NCBI RefSeq assembly: GCF_003596405.1
Contig: NZ_QYUR01000002.1
Location: 2,000,501-2,064,500, forward strand
Length of the DNA: 64,000 nucleotides
From: Pseudomonas cavernicola
Lineage (GTDB): Bacteria > Pseudomonadota > Gammaproteobacteria > Pseudomonadales > Pseudomonadaceae
Direction of reading: 5' to 3'
Every line of letters begins with the position of its first letter. Positions within the stretch are counted from its first letter, which is position 1. The notes under the pieces are model-generated. The model was not told where the DNA came from. It saw only the letters and a list, made by a program, of their open reading frames with translations, and searched no databases. The translations under genes were made by a program, and so were the position numbers. Of the stretch, positions 56,634 to 64,000 are shown piece by piece.

Positions 56634-57446
56634 TTAGCGGGCCGAGCCGAGACGGCCCTGCTCATCGGAGAAGACGATCTCCACCCGACGATTTTGTGCT
56701 CGCCCACGGGAGGAAGCATTCTCCGCCACTGGGAAATCGGCCCCATAACCACTCACCTGGATACGTTTGCCATCGATGCCCAAGTCGACCAGCAGATCAG
56801 CCACGGTTTGCGCACGTGCGCGCGACAGCTCGAGGTTTTCCTGTTTGCTGCCACGGCTATCGGTGTAGCCCTCAATACGCACGACGCGTTTTGGGTTGAG
56901 CTGAAGAAACTGCACCAGTTTGAGCACCGTGCGATTGGCTGAGGCTTTCAACTCGGCGCGGTTGGCATCGAACAGCACATCGCCCAAAGTCATTACCAAA
57001 CCACGCTCGGTCTCGGCGGTGGCCAGGCTGACGATCTGTTCCTCTAGCCACTTGCCCTGCTGTTGCACGCTGAGCAGTTTGGCTTCACGCAGGGTGAGTT
57101 GCAGACGCTCACGCTCCAGCTCGAGCTTGGCCGCACGTTCCTGGTTCAGGCTCAACGCGCTGTGCTGAGCAGCGATATCACTGTAACGCTGACTCAGGTA
57201 GGCGTAGTGGCTAACGTCAGCTTCACTGCCCCAGTAACTGGAGAGACGATCGGCACGCGCCAATGACTCACCGGCACGAATCACATCCTTAGGCGCGCTT
57301 CGCAGTACATCCGAGTCTTCCTTTACCTTCTGGAAGCTCTCCCGCGCCGCTTCCAGAGTTTGCTCGCTGTCTTGTTGACTGGCGCAACCCGCCAGTAACG
57401 CGATGGCCAGCCACAGGCTGCCATTCAAGTAAGGTTTGCAGCTCAC
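56634..57446 (-). CDS. OmpA-family peptidoglycan-binding lipoprotein with DUF4398-like N-terminus
   Basis: 270 residues. Lipobox LLAGC (Cys about residue 21). A helical region (about 30-140; coiled-coil character with ERAAKLELERERLQLTLRE) precedes a C-terminal OmpA domain with LGDVLFDANRAELK, VRIEGYTDSRGSKQENLELSRARAQ and ADFPVAENASSRGRAQNRRVEI, the meso-DAP-binding segments. It is attached to the outer membrane and binds peptidoglycan. Its ATG overlaps the DUF4398 gene stop by 4 bases. Confidence 0.88.
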   Translation of the reverse strand: MSCKPYLNGSLWLAIALLAGCASQQDSEQTLEAARESFQKVKEDSDVLRSAPKDVIRAGESLARADRLSSYWGSEADVSHYAYLSQRYSDIAAQHSALSLNQERAAKLELERERLQLTLREAKLLSVQQQGKWLEEQIVSLATAETERGLVMTLGDVLFDANRAELKASANRTVLKLVQFLQLNPKRVVRIEGYTDSRGSKQENLELSRARAQTVADLLVDLGIDGKRIQVSGYGADFPVAENASSRGRAQNRRVEIVFSDEQGRLGSAR

Positions 57447-57799
57447 TGCAGATCCCCCAACTGCTTGCGCAGACGATTGATCCGGGTGCTCAACTCCGCC
57501 AATTGTTTCTGGCTTTTCAGCGTCAGCACACGAGCCTCGGCCAAGCGAGCATCCAGTTCAGCTTGTTCGGCGAGCATCCGCGCCCTCTTGTAGTCCTCTT
57601 CGAGCATGTTCTTCTGCGCCAGCGCGAGCTTCTGCTCTGCCAGCAGCATTTCCGGTATCTGCTCATTCGCTCCGACTGCCTTGGCTTGCACTACAGCCTG
57701 CTCAGTCAGGCGCATCTGCTCGTTCGGCGCAGGGTCGTTAGCACAACCGGCCAAGGCCATAACGACCAGACTGGTTGCCAGTTTGCGTCTATGGATCAC
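57443..57799 (-). CDS. DUF4398-type lipoprotein
   Basis: 118 residues. Signal peptide and lipobox LAGC (about residue 19), then a long helical domain (EQAVVQAKAVGANEQIPEM, LAEQKLALAQKNMLEEDY, LAEQAELDARLAEARVLTL). The family is defined by this alanine/glutamate-rich helical repeat and has no known biochemical role. It is translationally coupled to the OmpA-like lipoprotein, so the two probably act together in the envelope. Confidence 0.8.
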   Translation of the reverse strand: MIHRRKLATSLVVMALAGCANDPAPNEQMRLTEQAVVQAKAVGANEQIPEMLLAEQKLALAQKNMLEEDYKRARMLAEQAELDARLAEARVLTLKSQKQLAELSTRINRLRKQLGDLQ

Positions 57800-57809
57800 G
57801 AAAATTTTC

Positions 57810-58637
57810 CTACTGATTCGGGGCAGTTGCCGGCTGCAACTGCTGCTCTTTCCAACGCTCTAGATTGCGCTGCAGCAAGGTCTCCGGCACACCGGCGGCG
57901 GCCAATTCTGTCATCTTTTTCGCCAGTTGTCCGCGTAGCCAGGGCTCGTTGCAGGCTGAGTCATGCGACAAGGTCAGAAACAACCCTTTACTGGAGATCG
58001 GTGGCTCAAGCGTCTCCAAATCATTCTGCATACCGAGCGTGTCCGCCAGAGCAGCCCCTGGGTAGCGCTCGTACAGCACAAATTCGGGACTCCCCAGCAA
58101 CAGTTTCTGGAACGCCTGGGTCAGACTGGGCATCTGTTCGAGGGTCAAATTGGCCTTAGCAAAAGCATCGAATTGCTGACCGAAGCGGTCATTCGCCAGA
58201 ATCCCGCCTGTATGCCCACGCAGATCCTCCCAGCCGCCATATGGAAAACCGTGCCCCTTGCGCACCCACACCACACTCGGTGTAGAGAATAAGACCGGAT
58301 GGATGTAATCCATGGTCTCCAACCGTGGCAAGGTCAGTGCGGCTCCCGCGAGCAAATCGACACGGCCGCTGCGCACCTCTTCCTTGGCCTGCGACCACGG
58401 GCCAGTGTAGATAATCTCCAGCTTCAGCCCCAAGGCCGTGGCGATTTGCTGCAGCAGATCGGCATTGGCGCCGATCAGTCGCTGCGGGTTCTGCGGGTCG
58501 CGCCAGAGATACGGTGGGTACTCTGGATTCCCGGTGGCCACCAGCCGCTCGCATTTGCCAATCGCTAAAGCCCACCCTGGGAGCAGGGCCAACCCCGTGA
58601 GCACCAGCAACAGTTTGAAGAAGGGATATTCACGCAT
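57810..58637 (-). CDS. Periplasmic solute-binding protein, family 3 type
   Basis: 275 residues. Signal peptide to about ALA (residue 25). Features: RLVATGNPEYPPYLWRD, LIGANADLLQQIATALGLKL, SGRVDLLAGAALTLPR and the hinge DLRGHTGGILANDRFG. A short gap of 10 bases separates it from the DUF4398 gene, so the three genes form an operon. No transporter permease is adjacent, as for the similar protein at 37362. Confidence 0.82.
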   Translation of the reverse strand: MREYPFFKLLLVLTGLALLPGWALAIGKCERLVATGNPEYPPYLWRDPQNPQRLIGANADLLQQIATALGLKLEIIYTGPWSQAKEEVRSGRVDLLAGAALTLPRLETMDYIHPVLFSTPSVVWVRKGHGFPYGGWEDLRGHTGGILANDRFGQQFDAFAKANLTLEQMPSLTQAFQKLLLGSPEFVLYERYPGAALADTLGMQNDLETLEPPISSKGLFLTLSHDSACNEPWLRGQLAKKMTELAAAGVPETLLQRNLERWKEQQLQPATAPNQ

Positions 58638-58751
58638 GGAGTACTTCTCAACAAAACATTCGATTGGATAAGGACCACACGCGAACGCCGGGATTGATCT
58701 TCATGCTAGCTTAACGCCAGCCACAATAATTATTAGCGATAAGGACATGCC

Positions 58752-59681
58752 ATGAAAAAGCTGCTTCTCGGTTTAACGTTGGTTTTAGCTGCGGCTATTG
58801 GGGTGCTGTACTTCTCCCCCGCTACCCTGATGGCCAGTGCGCAACTGGTCGAGCGCCAGTTGGCGGGGCTCACAGCCAAGCACCTGGAGGTAAGCGATCT
58901 TAGCATCCATTATTACGAGGGCGGCCCGGCGGACGGCGAAACCATACTGATGGTTCACGGCTTTGGCGCCAACAAGGATAACTGGCTGCGCTTTGCTAAA
59001 CACTTCACTCAGCGCTACCACGTGATTGCGCTCGACCTCCCAGGTTTTGGCGAGAGCAGCAAGCCGGAGGCCAGTTATGACGTCGGCACTCAGGTGGAAC
59101 GCCTCGCTGCCTTTACCAAGGCCCTGGGCATCGAAAAACTGCACTTGATCGGCAACTCCATGGGCGGACACATCAGCGCCCTGTACGCCGCGCGCCACCC
59201 GGAACAGGTGCTATCTGTGGCACTGCTGGACAACGCCGGCGTAACGGCGCCGAAGAAAAGTGAACTTTTCGAGATTCTGCAACGTGGCGAGCCCAATCCA
59301 CTGGTTGTGAAGAGCCCTGAAGACTTTTCCCGCCTGGTGAGTTTTGTCTTCGTCGAGCCGCCACCATTACCGGACACACTCAACCGCTACTTGGCCGAAC
59401 GAGCGATCGCCAACAGCGCGCACTACGACAAGATCTTCAAACAGTTGATGGAGCGTTATATTCCGCTGGAACCTGAACTACCGAAAATCCAGGCCCCCAC
59501 GCTGCTACTCTGGGGCGACAAGGATCGCGTACTTGATGTCTCCAGCATCGAGGTGATGCAACCACTGCTGAAGAAGCCGAGTGTAGTCATCATGCAGAAC
59601 ACCGGGCACGCCCCCATGATCGAGCGTCCGGAAGAGACCGCCGAGCATTACCAGGCCTTTCTCGACAGCGTGAAAAGTTAA
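58752..59681 (+). CDS. Alpha/beta hydrolase, secreted or membrane-anchored
   Basis: 309 residues. N-terminal hydrophobic segment (LLLGLTLVLAAAIGVLYF) anchors or exports it. The hydrolase core has MVHGFGANKDNW (oxyanion), the nucleophile elbow GNSMGGH (Ser about residue 136), and a C-terminal GHAPMIERPE with catalytic His; the acid is likely Asp in WGDKDRVLD. Esterase or lipase type; substrate unknown. Its stop at 59681 is 3 bases from an IS element that separates it from its terminator. Confidence 0.88.
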   Translation: MKKLLLGLTLVLAAAIGVLYFSPATLMASAQLVERQLAGLTAKHLEVSDLSIHYYEGGPADGETILMVHGFGANKDNWLRFAKHFTQRYHVIALDLPGFGESSKPEASYDVGTQVERLAAFTKALGIEKLHLIGNSMGGHISALYAARHPEQVLSVALLDNAGVTAPKKSELFEILQRGEPNPLVVKSPEDFSRLVSFVFVEPPPLPDTLNRYLAERAIANSAHYDKIFKQLMERYIPLEPELPKIQAPTLLLWGDKDRVLDVSSIEVMQPLLKKPSVVIMQNTGHAPMIERPEETAEHYQAFLDSVKS

Positions 59682-59734
59682 GTTTGAATCGCCCCGGGTT
59701 TCGTGGAGGCCTCAACTCTTGAGAAGATGAGGCC

Positions 59735-60058
59735 ATGAGAAAGACCACGACCTACTCCCCCGAAGTCCGTGAACGTGCTGTACGCATGGTTCTGGAGCAC
59801 CTGAACGACTATCCGTCCGAGTGGGCGGCCATCGAGTCCATCGCCCCCAAGATTGGCTGTGCAGCGCAAACCCTACATGGCTGGGTGCGTCGTTATCAGA
59901 CCAACACCGGGCAGCGGCCCGGTCAAACCACGGAAGAGCATGAGCGCATCAAGACGCTGGAGCGAGAAGTGCGAGAGCTGCGCAAGGCCAACGAGATCCT
60001 GCGCCTGGCCAGTGCGTATTTTGCCCAGGCGGAGCTCGACCGCCGCACCAAGTCCTGA
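59735..60058 (+). CDS. IS3-family transposase OrfA
   Basis: 107 residues: helix-turn-helix ([41 protein letters not shown]) followed by a leucine-zipper-like segment ([31 protein letters not shown]). It binds the element ends and, by frameshift, provides the N-terminus of the OrfAB transposase. Confidence 0.92.
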   Translation: MRKTTTYSPEVRERAVRMVLEHLNDYPSEWAAIESIAPKIGCAAQTLHGWVRRYQTNTGQRPGQTTEEHERIKTLEREVRELRKANEILRLASAYFAQAELDRRTKS

Positions 60059-60957
60059 GGGCGTTTGTTGACCAGCATCGTGACCGTCTTGGGGTCGAGT
60101 CGATCTGCCGCGTCTTGCGGATCGCCCCATCCGGTTACCGGAAGCATGCAGCCCGGCTTCGTAACCCCGCACTGCGCTCCTGTCGTGCTCGGCGTGACGA
60201 GGTGTTGATCGCGGAAATCCAGCGAGTGTGGAATGCCAACATGCAGTGCTATGGCGCGATGAAGGTCTGGAAGCAACTCAGGCGAGAGCGCGTCGATGTG
60301 GCCAGGTGCACCGTGGAGCGTTTGATGCGTCAGGTCGGATTACAGGGCATACGGCGTGGTCAGGTCGTGCGGACAACGGTATCGGGCGACCAAACCGTAT
60401 GCCCGCTGGATCGTGTCCAGCGTCAGTTCCATGCCGACCGGCCTAACCAGCTGTGGGTGTCGGACTTCACCTACATTTCGACCTGGCAGGGATGGTTGTA
60501 TGTGGCCTTCGTGATCGACGTATTTGCACGCCGTATCGTCGGCTGGCGAGTCAGTACCAGCATGAAGACCGACTTCGTACTGGATGCCTTGGACCAGGCC
60601 CTGTATGACCGCCAGTCCAGTCGTACGGGCGGCCTGATCCATCACAGCGACCGCGGCAGCCAGTACGTCTCGATTCGCTACACCGAACGCCTGGCCGAGG
60701 CCGGCATCGAGCCCTCGGTCGGCAGCAAAGGCGATAGCTATGACAATGCCCTGGCCGAAACCATCAACGGGCTGTACAAGGCAGAGCTGATTCACCGGCA
60801 ATCATGGAAGAGCCGCGAGGCTGTCGAGCTGGCCACCCTGAAGTGGGTGCACTGGTACAACCACCAGCGTCTGCTGGGCTCAATCGGCTATATCCCGCCG
60901 GCGGAGGCTGAGACAAACTTCTACCGGCAACAAGCCAGTCAGGCCATTGCGGCCTGA
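60019..60957 (+). CDS. IS3-family transposase OrfB (frameshift continuation of OrfA)
   Basis: The -1 frame opens at the T-run in GTATTTTGCCC (60016-60026), where slippage would join OrfA to OrfB. Residues such as [25 protein letters not shown] follow. The catalytic DDE residues lie in [17 protein letters not shown] and NALAETING. There is no independent start near the frame beginning, so OrfB is probably made only as the fused protein. Ends at 60957 (AIAA). Confidence 0.88.
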   Translation, partial: FCPGGARPPHQVLRAFVDQHRDRLGVESICRVLRIAPSGYRKHAARLRNPALRSCRARRDEVLIAEIQRVWNANMQCYGAMKVWKQLRRERVDVARCTVERLMRQVGLQGIRRGQVVRTTVSGDQTVCPLDRVQRQFHADRPNQLWVSDFTYISTWQGWLYVAFVIDVFARRIVGWRVSTSMKTDFVLDALDQALYDRQSSRTGGLIHHSDRGSQYVSIRYTERLAEAGIEPSVGSKGDSYDNALAETINGLYKAELIHRQSWKSREAVELATLKWVHWYNHQRLLGSIGYIPPAEAETNFYRQQASQAIAA

Positions 60958-61013
60958 CTTAAACGAAACGGCCTCCACAATAGCCGGGGCGATTCAGTTT
61001 GATCATTTGTCGG

Positions 61014-61050
61014 CAACAAAAAACCCGCTCGATGAGCGGGTTTTTTGTTG
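61014..61050. terminator. Bidirectional terminator between the hydrolase and etfA
   Basis: Perfect 17-bp arms CAACAAAAAACCCGCTC (61014-61030) and its inverse (61034-61050), GC core and A/T flanks. It ends etfA transcription (minus) and originally the hydrolase (plus), from which it is now separated by the IS element. Confidence 0.9.
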
Positions 61051-61065
61051 GGCGGATAAACCGGA

Positions 61066-61995
61066 TTAAATCAGTTTTTCCAGCTCAGGTATGGCTTCGA
61101 ACAGGTCAGCCACCAGGCCGTAGTCAGCCACCTGGAAGATCGGCGCTTCTTCGTCCTTGTTGATCGCCACGATCACCTTGGAGTCTTTCATCCCGGCCAA
61201 GTGTTGGATCGCACCGGAGATACCGACCGCGATGTACAGCTGCGGCGCGACGATCTTGCCGGTCTGACCGACCTGCATGTCGTTCGGCACGAAACCCGCA
61301 TCGACGGCGGCGCGCGAGGCACCGACGGCGGCGCCGAGCTTGTCGGCCAGCGAGTACAGGTACTTGAAGTTATCGCCGTTCTGCATGCCACGACCGCCGG
61401 AGATGACGATCTTGGCCGCGGTCAGTTCCGGACGATCGGACTTGGCCAGCTCTTCACCGACGAACGCCGACTTGCCGGCATCGTTAGCCGCCGCCACCGC
61501 TTCAATGTCAGCAGAACCGCCTTCAGCCGCGACCGGATCGAAACCGGTGGAACGCACGGTGATCACTTTCACCGCCGCCGAAGACTGCACGGTAGCGATG
61601 GCGTTACCGGCATAGATCGGCCGCTTGAAGGTGTCCGCGCTTTCAACCGCGATGATCTCGGAGATCTGATCGACATCCAGCTGCGCGGCAACGCGCGGCA
61701 GGATGTTTTTGCCGTTGGAGGTCGCGCAAGCCAGCACGTGGCTGTAAGTTTTACCCAGCTCAGCAATCAGCGGCGCAACGTTTTCCGGTAGCTGATGCGC
61801 GTAAGCGGCGTTATCGGCGACCAGGACCTTGGACACTCCGGCGATTTTGGCCGCGGCTTCAGCAGCGGCGCCCACGCCTTGACCGGCAACCAGCACGTGA
61901 ATATCGCCACCGATCGCTTTCGCGGCGGCAACCGTGTTCAGCGTGGCGGGCGCCAGAGCGGCGTTAGTGTGTTCAGCAACAACCAAGATAGTCAT
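61066..61995 (-). CDS. etfA: Electron transfer flavoprotein, alpha subunit
   Basis: 309 residues. The N-terminal domain begins [19 protein letters not shown]; the C-terminal FAD-binding domain has [62 protein letters not shown] segments (key residues S/R/Q/H contacting FAD) and [20 protein letters not shown]. It accepts electrons from acyl-CoA dehydrogenases and passes them to ETF-QO. Immediately follows etfB (TAA|ATG, no gap). Confidence 0.97.
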   Translation of the reverse strand: MTILVVAEHTNAALAPATLNTVAAAKAIGGDIHVLVAGQGVGAAAEAAAKIAGVSKVLVADNAAYAHQLPENVAPLIAELGKTYSHVLACATSNGKNILPRVAAQLDVDQISEIIAVESADTFKRPIYAGNAIATVQSSAAVKVITVRSTGFDPVAAEGGSADIEAVAAANDAGKSAFVGEELAKSDRPELTAAKIVISGGRGMQNGDNFKYLYSLADKLGAAVGASRAAVDAGFVPNDMQVGQTGKIVAPQLYIAVGISGAIQHLAGMKDSKVIVAINKDEEAPIFQVADYGLVADLFEAIPELEKLI

Positions 61996-62745
61996 TTAGA
62001 TTACCTTCGCCTCGTTCTTCAGTTTCTCGACCAATTCAGCCACCGACTTGACCTTGATACCGGCAGTACGCGCGGCCGGTGCTTCGACTTTCAGGGTCTT
62101 GACGGTGGACGCGGTGGAGACGCCCAGAGCATCCGGAGTGACAACCTCCAGCGGCTTCTTCTTGGCTTTCATGATGTTCGGCAGCGACGCATAACGCGGC
62201 TCATTCAGGCGCAGGTCGGTGGTGACGATGGCCGGAAGGTTCAGGGCTACCGTCTGCAGGCCGCCATCGATTTCACGCGTGACATTAACCTTGTCGCCCG
62301 CCACTTCGACCTTGGAGGCGAAGGTGCCTTGCGCGAAGCCGGTCAGGGCGCCGAGCATCTGGCCGGTCTGGTTGTTGTCGCTGTCGATGGCTTGCTTGCC
62401 GAGGATCACCAGCTGCGGCTGCTCTTTGTCGACCACGGCTTTCAGCAGTTTGGCCACCGCGAGCGAGTTCAGCTCGTCATTGGTGTCGACCAGGATGGCG
62501 CGATCAGCGCCCAGGGCCAGCGCCGTGCGCAGTTGCTCTTGAGCAGCGTTCGGGCCGATGGAGACGACGACGATTTCGCTAGCCACGCCCTTTTCTTTCA
62601 GGCGCACAGCTTCTTCCACGGCGATTTCGCAGAAGGGGTTCATCGACATTTTGACGTTGGCGAGATCAACGCCGGAGTTGTCCGCTTTGACGCGAACCTT
62701 GACGTTGTAGTCAACCACTCGTTTGACAGCTACAAGAACCTTCAT
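61996..62745 (-). CDS. etfB: Electron transfer flavoprotein, beta subunit
   Basis: 249 residues. [20 protein letters not shown] at the start, the AMP-binding region, and the recognition loop for dehydrogenases ([26 protein letters not shown]). It forms the heterodimer with EtfA. Start ATG at 62745 with GAGGAATCC just upstream. Divergent from the ETF-quinone oxidoreductase gene. Confidence 0.97.
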   Translation of the reverse strand: MKVLVAVKRVVDYNVKVRVKADNSGVDLANVKMSMNPFCEIAVEEAVRLKEKGVASEIVVVSIGPNAAQEQLRTALALGADRAILVDTNDELNSLAVAKLLKAVVDKEQPQLVILGKQAIDSDNNQTGQMLGALTGFAQGTFASKVEVAGDKVNVTREIDGGLQTVALNLPAIVTTDLRLNEPRYASLPNIMKAKKKPLEVVTPDALGVSTASTVKTLKVEAPAARTAGIKVKSVAELVEKLKNEAKVI

Positions 62746-62865
62746 GGATTCCTCGTTACTCTCCGGTGAATAAAGAATGTCGCCAAGACAAACCTGGCCG
62801 GTGATGCACGTCAGCCGGAACCGACGGTCAGCCTATAGAATGGCCAGCGCAAAACCGCCCGTATC

Positions 62866-62891
62866 TTGACCGTATCGCCCATGCCGGTCAA
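62866..62891. promoter_or_regulatory. Inverted repeat TTGACCG-N12-CGGTCAA in the etf divergon
   Basis: TTGACCG (62866-62872) and CGGTCAA (62885-62891) form a 7-bp perfect inverted repeat about 120 bases upstream of etfB. On the minus strand TTGACC is a plausible -35 box for etfBA, though no strong -10 is visible at 17 bases. Confidence 0.4.
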
Positions 62892-62952
62892 TACGACAAA
62901 ATGGCCACTTATGAGCCGCGGACACCCGATTCTAGCAGGGGTTAACGAAATT

Positions 62953-62997
62953 CAAACAAACGTTTGTATTGGACCTGCCAAAGGCAGTAGATATAAT
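62953..62997 (+). promoter_or_regulatory. Promoter of the ETF-quinone oxidoreductase gene with a PsrA-type operator
   Basis: TTGGAC (62969-62974), 17-base spacer, TATAAT (62992-62997) form a strong sigma-70 promoter. CAAAC-N4-GTTTG (62953-62966) lies just upstream of, and touches, the -35 box. It matches the binding pattern G/CAAAC-N(2-4)-GTTTG/C of PsrA, the fatty-acid-responsive TetR repressor of pseudomonads. The remaining divergent region (62746-63073) shows nothing else clear. Confidence 0.65.
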
Positions 62998-63073
62998 GCG
63001 CCCGCACCGCTCAAGGAACGAGCCTAGTCCGCCAATATAAAACATCGAAAAGAGCCTGAGTAGGAGATAGCCT

Positions 63074-64000
<927 letters not shown>

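Larger units (their letters stand above)
59685..60996. mobile_element. IS3-family insertion sequence, 1312 bp, apparently intact
   Basis: Terminal inverted repeats of 27 bp (24 matching) start TGAATCGCCCCGG at 59685 and end at 60996. A 3-bp direct duplication GTT (59682-59684 and 60997-60999) flanks it, as expected for IS3 family. It carries two overlapping frames with a probable -1 frameshift. Both ends and both frames are complete, so the copy looks recent and functional. Confidence 0.92.

Overview
The window is a chromosomal segment of a Pseudomonas-type gammaproteobacterium. The support is gene content, not a database match: the complete atuR/atuABCDEFGH acyclic-terpene cluster, a sigma-54-driven gcvH-gcvP-glyA-sdaA-gcvT operon next to a TyrR-type regulator, the etfBA / ETF-quinone-oxidoreductase divergon, a DUF2897 gene, and dispersed GTAGGAGCG...CGCTCCTAC palindromes typical of pseudomonads. 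The DNA is GC-rich, densely coded, and frequently uses GTG starts.

Layout. 1-0.5 kb: 5' end of an HlyB-like type I secretion ATPase (minus), then a non-coding stretch with a 23-bp-period repeat. 1-13.6 kb: mixed housekeeping and accessory genes: a glutaredoxin-like protein, a GFA-fold protein, a GST with an aminotransferase opposed by a MarR regulator, a LysE exporter with a BenE-type transporter, an HBM-type chemoreceptor, a bile-acid:Na+ symporter-family protein, an SDR, an NADP-dependent MDR reductase, a lipoprotein and pyrF. 13.7-32.3 kb: two close paralogues of a TyrR/GcsR sigma-54 activator. Between them lies a divergent catabolic block (ureohydrolase, aldehyde dehydrogenase, 57-residue membrane protein, NCS1 permease and GMC oxidoreductase, opposite a LysR regulator). 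The second paralogue precedes the serine/glycine operon, whose promoter is a near-perfect -24/-12 element. 32.4-38.9 kb: a two-component pair (CBS-domain kinase and double-receiver protein), a DUF2897 protein, a lipoprotein, a CPBP protease and a periplasmic binding protein. 38.3-50.8 kb: the atu cluster for citronellol/geraniol catabolism, with three CAAGYGCTTG palindromes between atuR and atuA. 50.8-58.6 kb: a repeat-containing lipoprotein, a VWA lipoprotein / ECF sigma / putative anti-sigma operon, a MocR regulator with repeated upstream boxes, and an OmpA/DUF4398/solute-binding group. 58.7-64 kb: an alpha/beta hydrolase, an intact IS3-family element inserted 3 bp after its stop codon, etfBA, and the start of the ETF-quinone oxidoreductase.

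How the parts fit. The gcv operon converts glycine and serine into one-carbon units and pyruvate. The atu genes supply acyl-CoA intermediates, and the AtuD dehydrogenase step would pass electrons through EtfAB and ETF-QO, encoded about 10 kb away. The 15.9-23 kb block reads as an uptake-plus-oxidation-plus-ureohydrolase pathway. Its substrate is not identifiable from sequence, but a guanidino alcohol would fit the enzymes. This block is the best candidate for an undescribed system.

All calls come from reading the sequence. Family assignments rest on recognised motifs, and no similarity search was run.
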